Shown here in pieces: positions 1 to 5,894 of a DNA stretch of 7,422 nt. This DNA comes from Clostridia bacterium. Lineage in GTDB: Bacteria; Bacillota; Clostridia; DUPQ01. The translations under genes and the position numbers were made by a program. The notes beneath the pieces are model-generated. The model made no database searches and was not told the origin of the DNA. It saw nothing but the letters and a program-made list of their open reading frames with translations. The stretch is from the NCBI GenBank assembly GCA_030592085.1, contig JAUUZV010000124.1, positions 1 to 7,422 of the forward strand, given 5' to 3'. Positions within the stretch are counted from its first letter, which is position 1, and the number at the start of each line of letters is the position of its first letter.

Positions 1-362
1 AAATTGTTTTAGATGGGTTACAAGAATCAGCAATGGCAATTTCAAAAGCATATAATATTTCATATGATGATTTAAAAGAGTATGCAAATGATTTAATATA
101 TCGTTACCATAACACATATTTAAAAGACACAGTAGATAGAGTAGGGCGTGATCCTAAAAGAAAACTTCATAGAAATGATAGATTAGTAGGAGCCGCTTTG
201 TTTTGTTTATCCCAAGACATTTCTCCAATAAATATTATTTATGGCATAAAAGCAGCCCTTTCATTTAAGAAAGGACTGTCAATGGCTGATACATATTTAT
301 TAGAGGATGAATTATTATATAAATTAATTACTACATCATCTCTTCTAGATCTAAATATTTAG
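1..362 (+). CDS. mtlD: Mannitol-1-phosphate 5-dehydrogenase-like protein, C-terminal part (5' end outside window)
   Basis: The reading frame is open from base 3, so this is the C-terminal part of a longer protein and the ATG at 33 is only an internal Met. The visible part is the helical C-terminal domain of the mannitol dehydrogenase family, which oxidises mannitol-1-phosphate to fructose-6-phosphate with NAD in the cytoplasm. The key stretch is YLKDTVDRVGRDPKRKL followed by NDRLVGAA, then a G-I-x-AAL-x-F segment, all characteristic of the family. The Rossmann domain and catalytic lysine lie outside the window. From memory of the E. coli enzyme, about 45-50 residues follow the AAxxF segment; here only about 31 do, so the tail is short or altered. 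The gene converges on the minus-strand response regulator and overlaps it by 32 bp. Other mannitol/altronate-type dehydrogenases are possible. Confidence 0.75.
   Translation, partial: IVLDGLQESAMAISKAYNISYDDLKEYANDLIYRYHNTYLKDTVDRVGRDPKRKLHRNDRLVGAALFCLSQDISPINIIYGIKAALSFKKGLSMADTYLLEDELLYKLITTSSLLDLNI
246..278 (-). terminator. Candidate intrinsic terminator of the minus-strand kinase-nfeD-floA-regulator block
   Basis: Read on the minus strand, CAGTCCTTTC pairs with GAAAGGGCTG around a TTAAAT loop, giving a ten-pair stem with one U-G wobble. It is followed by CTTTTAT. In the plus-strand RNA the wobble becomes a C-A mismatch and no T-run follows, so the structure favours minus-strand transcription. 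It starts about 53 nt past the regulator stop and lies inside the dehydrogenase reading frame. The U-tract is modest, so this remains a candidate. Confidence 0.5.
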
Positions 363-846
363 CATGAGTGATTAATGCATCTTCTTTAATGTTAGTAAAT
401 TCTATAACATGAGTCCAACGACCATATGGAGTTATTCTATTAATAAAATTCATATTCACAATATATGATTTATGAGTTCTCATAAATTGTTGTTTTCCTA
501 ATTTAACTTCAACTTCATTCATGGTCAAGTTAGTACTGTATCTACTCTTGTTTGTAATAATTATTGTTTTTGAACCTTCTTTTTGAACTAAGACAATGTC
601 ATCTTTATTAATTAGCGAACTTCCCTCTTTACTTTTTACTAACAGTTTATCTAATTTGATATGTTCTTCCTCTTCTTCAAATTCACTATCTAATAGACCT
701 TTTATTCTTTTTAGAGTACTTTTTACTCTTTCGATTTTATATGGTTTTAACATGTAGTCAAATGCATATAATTCAAAGGCATCCTTCATATATTCTTCAT
801 GAGCAGTTGAAAAGATTATGAAACAATCACTATTAATTTTCAATAT
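331..846 (-). pseudogene. LytTR response regulator, C-terminal part beyond an in-frame stop
   Basis: This is the downstream part of the response regulator whose first 67 codons lie at 847-1050. It stays in the same frame after the TAA at 847-849. It contains the rest of the receiver domain, with the conserved Ser/Thr position in FSTAHEEYMKDAF and the switch lysine in YMLKPY. An acidic linker (EFEEEEE) follows. The last ~105 residues are a LytTR DNA-binding domain, marked by F-M-R-T-H-K-S-Y-I-V-N and the closing ALITHAKYLDL. All expected residues are intact apart from the stop. A TTG at 843 could in principle restart translation, but I see no ribosome binding site before it, so this part is probably silent unless the stop is read through. 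The 3' end overlaps the convergent dehydrogenase by 32 bp. Confidence 0.85.
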
Positions 847-849
847 TTA
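847..849 (-). other. In-frame stop codon (TAA) interrupting the response regulator
   Basis: On the minus strand the codons read GAA TGT GCA AAA TAA ATA TTG AAA ATT. Protein similarity to a response regulator receiver continues on both sides in one frame. A single substitution from GAA, AAA, CAA or another sense codon would explain it. TAA is used as the normal stop for several other genes in the window, so codon reassignment is not supported. Confidence 0.9.
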
Positions 850-1050
850 TTTTGCACATTCAATACCATTCATAATTGGCATTTTAATATCTAAAAACAC
901 TACTTCTGGTTTGTGTTTAATATATAAACCTAGGGCTGACGCACCGTCAGCCCCAATAGCAATTACTTGATATCCATCTACAGAACTAACTGTAGATTTT
1001 AACATATTTGCTAATTCACGATTATCATCTGCAATGAGTACCTTGGTCAT
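847..1050 (-). CDS. LytTR response regulator, N-terminal receiver part ending at a premature TAA
   Basis: This is the first 67 residues of a CheY-like receiver. The acidic pair is D8-D9 in LIADDN, and the phosphoacceptor is D54 in VVFLDIKMP. The frame ends at TAA in what should be helix 3, just after GIECAK. The receiver then resumes in frame, so this is a nonsense break and not a frameshift. I prefer the ATG at 1050 to the TTG at 1053, because the minus-strand AAGGGAGA (1056-1063) is better spaced from it. The ATG overlaps the TGA of the small upstream gene by one base, which implies translational coupling. The full-length protein would have 239 residues with one stop codon replaced, normal for a LytTR regulator. 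The likely partner is the histidine kinase at 2836-3711. A 67-residue receiver fragment lacking beta strands 4-5 is unlikely to fold normally. Confidence 0.85.
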   Translation of the reverse strand: MTKVLIADDNRELANMLKSTVSSVDGYQVIAIGADGASALGLYIKHKPEVVFLDIKMPIMNGIECAK

Positions 1051-1223
1051 CAATGTCTCCCTTTTGGTGGTCCTAGTATTTCACTTAAGACAATACCTTT
1101 TCTCATGTCTTCTTTATTAAAGTCAAATAGTGTTTTTGTTCTTTTAACCTTTACAACTTTCTTTTCATCCTTTTTTGGATTCATTTGTTGCAATAGTTTT
1201 TCTAATTCATTGTTTTTTACCAT
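1050..1223 (-). CDS. Small basic protein of 57 residues between floA and the regulator; family unknown
   Basis: The frame runs from ATG at 1223 to TGA at 1052-1050 and is preceded by minus-strand AAGGAGA (1231-1237), 7 nt from the ATG, an ideal ribosome binding site. The protein begins MVKNNELEKLLQQMNPKKDE, has a lysine-rich middle (KKVVKVKRTK), then TLFDFNKEDM, and ends with RKGIVLSEILGPPKGRH. No membrane segment or signal peptide is present, so it should be cytoplasmic; the charge would suit contact with nucleic acid or with membrane or protein surfaces. It starts 20 nt after the floA stop and shares TGATG with the regulator start, so all three are probably cotranslated. I recall SEILGPP-type tails in other small clostridial proteins but cannot confirm that here. 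The function is unknown. Confidence 0.82.
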   Translation of the reverse strand: MVKNNELEKLLQQMNPKKDEKKVVKVKRTKTLFDFNKEDMRKGIVLSEILGPPKGRH

Positions 1224-1242
1224 GACACACTCTCCTTACAGA

Positions 1243-2235
1243 CTATTTCTGTTCTTGAGGCTGTTTACTATCAGTACCCATATCTGCAATGGATTTTCTC
1301 ATATCTGTATCAGAAACAACATTTTTTAGATTGTAATAATCCATTACACCTAAATGACCTGCACGTAGTGCTTCTGCCATAGCTTTTGGTACTTCAGCTT
1401 CCGCTTCAACAACTTTTGCTCTCATTTCTTGTACTTGTGCTTTCATTTCTTGTTCTCTAGCGAAAGCCATAGCTCTTCTCTCTTCAGCTTTTGCTTGAGC
1501 AATTTTCTTATCAGCTTCTGCTTGATCAGTCTGTAGTATGGCACCAATATTTTTACCAACATCAATATCTGCTATATCAATTGATAGAATTTCAAAAGCA
1601 GATCCTGAGTCAAGTCCTTTACCTAAAATTGTTTGAGATATTAAATCTGGATTTTCCAGTACATCTTTATGTGATTCAGCACTACCAATTGTAGTAACAA
1701 CACCTTCTCCAACTCTAGCTATAATGGTTTCTTCACCAGCACCACCAATTAATTGTTTAATATTAGCTCTAACAGTTACTTTGGCTTTTGCTTTTACTTC
1801 AATACCATCTTTAGCAATTGCAGCAATTAATGGTGTTTCAATAACTTTTGGAATAACACTCATTTTAACAGCTTCAAGTACATTTCTTCCTGCTAAATCA
1901 ATTGCTGTTGCTTTTTTAAATGATAAGTCGATTTCAGCTTTCTGAGAAGCAATTAGAGCATCAATAACTCTATCTACATTACCTCCAGCTAGAAAATGAG
2001 ATTCTATTTCATTAATTGATGTTTCTAATCCAGCTTTAGATGCTTTAATTTTTGGACGGACTATCCTAGCTGGCGATACCCTTCTTAATCTCATTCCTAT
2101 TAATGTAATAAAACTAATTTTAACACCTGCAGCTCTTGCAGATATCCAAAGTCCTATTGGAATAAAACTTGCTAATATTGTGATTACAATAATGGCTACA
2201 AATATAATAATAATTACGGCTGTAGTTCCTGTCAT
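1243..2235 (-). CDS. floA: Flotillin-like protein FloA (SPFH/band-7 family)
   Basis: This is a full-length 330-residue FloA (the YqfA/UPF0365 family is about 330). FloA proteins form membrane-associated oligomers that organise functional membrane microdomains and influence fluidity, secretion and signalling-protein assembly. Residues 5-29 form a hydrophobic membrane-inserted segment. The following region, with GLWISARAAGVKISFITLIGMRLRR, is highly characteristic of the family. The SPFH core runs through the middle, and residues ~235-290 form an Ala/Glu/Lys/Arg-rich coiled coil (repeated AEA, KAE, EAE) typical of flotillins. The ATG directly abuts the nfeD stop (TAAATG), and the ribosome binding site AAGGAGG (2244-2250) lies within the end of nfeD, indicating coupling. 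I see nothing aberrant in the protein. Confidence 0.97.
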   Translation of the reverse strand: MTGTTAVIIIIFVAIIVITILASFIPIGLWISARAAGVKISFITLIGMRLRRVSPARIVRPKIKASKAGLETSINEIESHFLAGGNVDRVIDALIASQKAEIDLSFKKATAIDLAGRNVLEAVKMSVIPKVIETPLIAAIAKDGIEVKAKAKVTVRANIKQLIGGAGEETIIARVGEGVVTTIGSAESHKDVLENPDLISQTILGKGLDSGSAFEILSIDIADIDVGKNIGAILQTDQAEADKKIAQAKAEERRAMAFAREQEMKAQVQEMRAKVVEAEAEVPKAMAEALRAGHLGVMDYYNLKNVVSDTDMRKSIADMGTDSKQPQEQK

Positions 2236-2754
2236 TTAATTTTCCTCCTTAATTCTTTCAAAATTATCAACGATAACTCTTCTTCCTTCGACAGCTACAA
2301 TTTTTATTTCGCTGTCTTCTTCAATAAAATTACCTTTTGTTACAATGTCTAATCTAACACCATCAAATATACCTATGCCTGCTGGTCGTAATGTTGTAAC
2401 AGCCACTCCTTCTTTTCCAAGGAATACTTGCATATCATCCACCGCTGTGAATCCATCTTCATTACTTAATCCATCATTTAGTATAAGTTTTTTTGAAAGG
2501 CGGCCTTTAGTGGCAGATCGTATTACGAAAATTAAGACAATGGTTAAAAGTAGTAATAATAATAAAAACATAACTAATGCTTCAAATACGGTTGTTGCTG
2601 TTAACAAAATACCAATTATAAATAAAATAATTCCTGTAATTCCTGCAACTCCAAATCCTGGGATAAAAACTTCTGCTAGTAGTAATAAAAATCCAAGTAC
2701 TAACAGTAACCCTTCAAGCATTTCAATGTTTTGCACAAAACTAAATACATCCAT
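2236..2754 (-). CDS. NfeD-like membrane protein, short form
   Basis: This 172-residue NfeD-family protein is the usual partner of flotillins. Three hydrophobic segments lie at about residues 14-33, 34-52 and 55-79. A short cytoplasmic linker precedes an OB-fold-like domain at about 108-166, marked by GKEGVAVTTLRPAGIGIFDG and a closing VEGRRVIVDNF. It lacks the N-terminal ClpP-like serine protease domain found in long NfeD proteins, so it probably acts as a structural partner of FloA and not as a protease. The ATG at 2754 has AGGAGGA (2762-2768) 7 nt upstream. It lies immediately upstream of floA, which matches the conserved nfeD-floA pair of Bacillota. It could be called YqeZ-like, although the B. 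subtilis protein is the long form. Confidence 0.93.
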   Translation of the reverse strand: MDVFSFVQNIEMLEGLLLVLGFLLLLAEVFIPGFGVAGITGIILFIIGILLTATTVFEALVMFLLLLLLLTIVLIFVIRSATKGRLSKKLILNDGLSNEDGFTAVDDMQVFLGKEGVAVTTLRPAGIGIFDGVRLDIVTKGNFIEEDSEIKIVAVEGRRVIVDNFERIKEEN

Positions 2755-2777
2755 TGTTTCTTCCTCCTATCACTATT

Positions 2778-2783
2778 ATTATA
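2778..2783 (-). promoter_or_regulatory. Possible -10 box for nfeD-floA
   Basis: A perfect TATAAT lies on the minus strand 23 nt before the nfeD ATG, in the 81-bp gap after the kinase gene. The hexamers at the right distance upstream match the -35 consensus poorly, so promoter activity is uncertain. The genes may also be served by read-through from the kinase promoter. Confidence 0.3.
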
Positions 2784-2835
2784 CACTTAATATATAAAAC
2801 AAATCATTTGCTATATATAATATACATTTTGTTTT

Positions 2836-3711
2836 CTAAACTGTCATTTTTGGCAATCTAATTGTAAAAATCGTTCCTTTTGTAGATGTCTCAAATATTA
2901 ACGAGCCATTTGCATTTTCAATTGTTTGCTTTGATGTTGGTAAACCTATACCATGGCCATCATCATGTTTAGTGGAAAACCCCATTGTAAATATTTTATC
3001 AACAATAGTAGGTGGTATACCTTTTCCACTATCTTTTACTTTGATTATATGGTTATGTAAATCTTCTTTAATAAAAACAACAATCTTCTTTTTTTCACTT
3101 TGCTCAGCTGCATTAATTGCATTATCAATTAAATTTCCTAATATGGCACACAAATCCCAAACATCAAGTGATAGATGATTAAGTTTTGAAGTTGTTAGTA
3201 CCTTAAAAATAATATTTTTTTCATGGCAAAAATTTCCTTTAACTTGTAAAAGAGCATTAACAGCAGGTAATGAAGTTTTTAGTACATTTGAAATTATCTG
3301 TACTTCGTCATAGGTTTTTTCCATATATGATTTAGCTTCGTCATATTGGTTTAATTCTAATAGTCCATGAATTACTTGTAGGTGATTTAAAAAATCATGA
3401 CGTTGTGTTCTCATCTTGTCATTTAAATCATTTGTTTGCACATTTGATGATAAAATCAATTGGTTCTTTTTTTCTAAGTTTCGTAAAACTGTTCTTATTC
3501 TAATTAAAGCAAAACATAGTGATAGAGCAATTATCTCAATTACCACTGCAACAATCAGAGTAATTTGCATATCTAAGTTAATCTGTTTTCTAATAAAAAA
3601 GATATATATTATTCCACCTAATAAAACTGCTCCAAAGGAGAAGACAATGATGGTATAAAATAGTACTCCATTACTACTTAAAAACTGTTGTATTTTTTTC
3701 TCTTTATTCAT
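2836..3711 (-). CDS. Membrane sensor histidine kinase, Spo0B-type, without an extracellular sensor domain
   Basis: This kinase should phosphorylate the LytTR regulator encoded at the other end of the same block. With the ATG at 3711 (291 residues), two membrane helices at about 15-40 and 47-72 are joined by a loop of only ~8 residues. A short coiled linker follows. The phosphoacceptor is H105 in TQRHDFLNHLQVIHG, as in Spo0B/CitA-type dimerisation domains. The ATPase domain shows the N box (GNLIDNAINAA), the G1 box DSGKGIP, an F-box-like FTMGFSTK and the G2 box GHGIGL. No PAS, HAMP or extracellular domain is visible, so the signal is probably sensed in the membrane or supplied by a partner. 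A longer reading to 3732 is disfavoured: minus-strand GAGGG (3716-3720) fits the ATG at 3711, and the likely transcription start near 3724 lies after the earlier ATGs. Confidence 0.93.
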   Translation of the reverse strand: MNKEKKIQQFLSSNGVLFYTIIVFSFGAVLLGGIIYIFFIRKQINLDMQITLIVAVVIEIIALSLCFALIRIRTVLRNLEKKNQLILSSNVQTNDLNDKMRTQRHDFLNHLQVIHGLLELNQYDEAKSYMEKTYDEVQIISNVLKTSLPAVNALLQVKGNFCHEKNIIFKVLTTSKLNHLSLDVWDLCAILGNLIDNAINAAEQSEKKKIVVFIKEDLHNHIIKVKDSGKGIPPTIVDKIFTMGFSTKHDDGHGIGLPTSKQTIENANGSLIFETSTKGTIFTIRLPKMTV

Positions 3712-3730
3712 AAATCCCTCGTTCATCATC

Positions 3731-3758
3731 ATTATACAGTATTGTATTTATTTGTAAA
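3731..3758 (-). promoter_or_regulatory. Promoter of the histidine kinase gene
   Basis: The minus strand carries TTTACA (3758-3753, five of six to the -35 consensus), a 16-bp spacer, and a perfect TATAAT (3736-3731). The predicted start near 3724 leaves a short leader containing GAGGG before the ATG at 3711. It interlocks with the plus-strand promoter of the downstream trio. Confidence 0.65.
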
Positions 3759-3770
3759 AACAAATATTAT
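3742..3770 (+). promoter_or_regulatory. Promoter of the three-gene metabolic operon
   Basis: TTGTAT (3742-3747) is followed by a 17-bp spacer and TATTAT (3765-3770), which matches the -10 consensus at five of six positions. The predicted start near 3777 gives a leader of about 23 nt carrying AGGGGG (3789-3794) before the ATG at 3800. Confidence 0.55.
3749..3766. promoter_or_regulatory. Inverted repeat, candidate shared operator
   Basis: TATTTGT and ACAAATA are exact inverted copies (7-bp arms) around AAAA. The repeat fills the spacer of the plus-strand promoter and covers the -35 box of the minus-strand promoter, so one bound protein could block both. An AT-rich palindrome of this size could arise by chance. 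Confidence 0.45.
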
Positions 3771-3799
3771 AAGAGTAGAAAAACTTTTAGGGGGAAAAT

Positions 3800-4861
3800 A
3801 TGTCATACCAAGATGGATTAGCTGCAATGAATTTAGAAAGGCCAAAGCGAATACCAAGAACAGAGTACTCTGGTGAATTGTATTTTGACTTAATGAAGCG
3901 AGTAACTAAAATTGACGTTAAACCAAGCAGTAGTACAGAAACTAAATTAAAAGCTGAATTAGCTCTTAGAAAAGCTTGGAACTATGATTTTTCTTGGAAT
4001 ATCTTAATTGATGCTCAATATGCTTTTAACGATTATAGAACTAAAATGGGCCATGCTAATTTTATTCAAGATGGGCTTGATTATACAGATGAAGTTTCTA
4101 GTGTTTTTAGCGATTATAAAGAAGTGTTAGCTTTTGATCCATATGCTAAGTTTGGAACGATTAACCAAAGTCAAGTTATTAGTGATTTTGAAAATAATTA
4201 TAAAAAACGAATGGAATTATATCCTGATGAAGTTAATATGACTGGTATATATATTACCTGTGTATCTGGGTTAATAGATTTATTCGGGTGGGATTTATTA
4301 CTTCTTGCTGCTGGAATGGACCAAGATGCTTTTGGTCAAATGACCAATCGTTATTCTAAATGGGTTGGTCAATATTTTGAAGCATTGGCAAATTCGACAG
4401 TTCCCATTGCCATGGTACATGATGATTTAGTTTGGTCTGCAGGTCCCTTTATAAGCCCTGACTGGTATAGACAATACATCTTTCCTAATATTAAGAAAAA
4501 TTTGCAACCTTTAAGAGAAGCCAAGAAAAATATTATGTTTACAAGTGATGGTAATTTTGATTTATTTATTGATGATGTTGCTGACTGTGGAGTTAATGGT
4601 TTTATTATGGAACCACTAACAGATATGAAATATATTGCAGAAAAGTATGGTAAAACACATGTTATCATTGGTAATGCAGATACTAGAATTGTAATGTTTG
4701 GAAGTAAAGATGATATTGAGAATGAAGTTAAACGGTGTATGGATATAGGAAAAAATTGTCCTGGCTTTTTTATGGCTATTGGTAATCATATATCATCTAA
4801 TACACCTATTGACAACTTGTTATACTATAATGAGTTTTACGAGAAATATTCAATTAGATAA
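3800..4861 (+). CDS. Uroporphyrinogen-decarboxylase-superfamily protein lacking the zinc H-x-C motif
   Basis: This 353-residue protein has the UroD/MtaA-type TIM-barrel fold pattern. It opens with LAAMNLERPKRIPR, as in non-heme family members (ALN-x-x-x-PDRVP). Later marks are MVHDDLVWSAGPFISPDWYRQ (H207-D208-D209), the strand IMFTSDGNFDLFIDD (T248-S249-D250-G251), GNADTRIVMFGSKDDI, and GNHISSNTPIDNL near the end. It lacks the N-terminal arginine motif of true HemE, so heme synthesis is unlikely. Corrinoid/CoM methyltransferases (MtaA, MtbA, CmuA) bind zinc through H-x-C, and here that position reads T-S-D. No corrinoid protein is encoded nearby. As first gene of a trio with a dehydrogenase/epimerase and an aldolase-like lyase, it probably acts on a small carboxylated substrate; the reaction is unknown. 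The start is set by AGGGGG (3789-3794). Confidence 0.88.
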   Translation: MSYQDGLAAMNLERPKRIPRTEYSGELYFDLMKRVTKIDVKPSSSTETKLKAELALRKAWNYDFSWNILIDAQYAFNDYRTKMGHANFIQDGLDYTDEVSSVFSDYKEVLAFDPYAKFGTINQSQVISDFENNYKKRMELYPDEVNMTGIYITCVSGLIDLFGWDLLLLAAGMDQDAFGQMTNRYSKWVGQYFEALANSTVPIAMVHDDLVWSAGPFISPDWYRQYIFPNIKKNLQPLREAKKNIMFTSDGNFDLFIDDVADCGVNGFIMEPLTDMKYIAEKYGKTHVIIGNADTRIVMFGSKDDIENEVKRCMDIGKNCPGFFMAIGNHISSNTPIDNLLYYNEFYEKYSIR

Positions 4862-4877
4862 TAAATAGGAGGATTTA

Positions 4878-5894
4878 ATGAAAACAATAAAAGACCTTGA
4901 TCAATATATGTGTACACCATCAGACAAGTTACTTAGTGATATAACAAAAATAGATGGAGATATTATGGTTTTAGGAGCTGGTGGAAAAATGGGACCTACT
5001 CTTTGTAAACTTATTATTAATGCAATTAATCAATCAAATATCTCAAAAAAAGTTATTGCTGTATCACGTTTTTCAAATGAAGAACATGCCAGAGATTTAA
5101 AAACCCATGGTATTGAAGTTATTAAAGCTGACTTACTTGAAGAAGAACAATTACAAGCACTCCCCCCAATTCCTAATATAATATATTTAGTTGGGAGAAA
5201 ATTTGGAACAAGTGATGATCAATCTCTTACATGGGCCATGAATGCATATCTTCCTGGTAGAGTAGCAGATAAATTTAAAAATAGTAGAATTGTGGTTTTT
5301 TCAACTGGAAATGTCTATCCATTTGTTCCCATAGAAAACGGTGGTTGTATCGAAAGTGATCCTGTTGGGCCAGTAGGTATTTATGCACAAAGTTGTTTAG
5401 GCCGCGAGAATGTGTTTCGCTATTTTTCTAATAAATATAAAACTAAAATGCTACTTTTTAGATTAAATTATGCCATTGATTTACGATATGGAGTATTACT
5501 TGAAATTGGTAAAGCTGTTTATAATAGAAAACCATTGGATATAACTTCTTCTAATGTAAATGTAATTTGGCAAGGAGATGCTAATGAAATTGCCATTAGA
5601 AGCTTGTTACATTGTGATTATCCTATTGATGTTCTTAATGTTACAGGTAAAGATACATTACGTGTTAAAGATATAGCTAATTTATTTAGTAAACAATTTG
5701 GTATAAAACCGATTTTCACAGGTGAAGAGAGCAAACAATGTCTTTTAAGTAATTCAAGTAAATGTGAAAAGATATATGGAAAAAATCAAACCTCAATTGA
5801 AACTATGGTTTCTCTTACAGCAAATTGGATTGATAAAGGTGGTCAAACTATTGATAAACCTACACATTTCCAAGAAAGAAAAGGTGACTTTTAA
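4878..5894 (+). CDS. NAD-dependent epimerase/dehydratase family protein (extended SDR) with altered active site
   Basis: This 338-residue extended short-chain dehydrogenase/reductase has a Rossmann start, DIMVLGAGGKMG, with the G-x-x-G-x-x-G pattern at G33, G36 and G39, and D85 in the next acidic turn (ADLLEEE). The catalytic Ser is S142 in FSTGNVYPF and the Tyr is Y169 in GIYAQSCLGRE. The lysine of the usual Y-x-x-x-K is replaced by C173, so the classic proton relay is incomplete. The C-terminal half contains VIWQGDANEIAIRSLL and VLNVTGKDTLRVKDIANLF, typical of the sugar-binding part of epimerases. It may oxidise or epimerise a small sugar acid or hydroxy acid. AGGAGG (4867-4872) lies 5 nt from the ATG. 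It starts 17 nt after the previous stop and shares TAATG with the next gene, so the trio is cotranslated. Confidence 0.9.
   Translation: MKTIKDLDQYMCTPSDKLLSDITKIDGDIMVLGAGGKMGPTLCKLIINAINQSNISKKVIAVSRFSNEEHARDLKTHGIEVIKADLLEEEQLQALPPIPNIIYLVGRKFGTSDDQSLTWAMNAYLPGRVADKFKNSRIVVFSTGNVYPFVPIENGGCIESDPVGPVGIYAQSCLGRENVFRYFSNKYKTKMLLFRLNYAIDLRYGVLLEIGKAVYNRKPLDITSSNVNVIWQGDANEIAIRSLLHCDYPIDVLNVTGKDTLRVKDIANLFSKQFGIKPIFTGEESKQCLLSNSSKCEKIYGKNQTSIETMVSLTANWIDKGGQTIDKPTHFQERKGDF

Noticed and set aside
847..849. Stop codon reassignment or selenocysteine/pyrrolysine insertion to explain the split regulator
   Set aside because: The codon is TAA, not TGA or TAG, and TAA ends several other genes in the window.
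1105..1329. 74-codon plus-strand frame opposite the small basic gene and the end of floA
   Set aside because: Its Phe/Ser-rich translation is the mirror of the Lys-rich minus-strand gene, which has the proper ribosome binding site and coupled overlap.
2345..2797. 150-codon open frame on the plus strand opposite nfeD
   Set aside because: It lies antisense to a clear NfeD gene, is Ser/Asn/Pro-rich low-complexity, and has no ribosome binding site before its ATG.
2796..2835. AAAACAAA / TTTGTTTT inverted repeat (8-bp arms, 24-bp gap) between the kinase stop and nfeD, considered as a terminator
   Set aside because: The stem would be almost entirely A-U with a long loop, and no T-run follows it on the minus strand, so it is unlikely to terminate. 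It may be chance in AT-rich DNA.
3688..3876. 62-codon plus-strand frame crossing the divergent promoter region
   Set aside because: It runs antisense to the kinase start, across both promoters and into the first metabolic gene in another frame, with no recognisable product.
4369..4668. 99-codon minus-strand frame inside the UroD-like gene
   Set aside because: It is a shadow of a well-supported gene and has no recognisable domain.
3800..4861. True heme-biosynthesis uroporphyrinogen decarboxylase (HemE)
   Set aside because: The N-terminal arginine motif of HemE is absent, and the neighbours are not heme genes.
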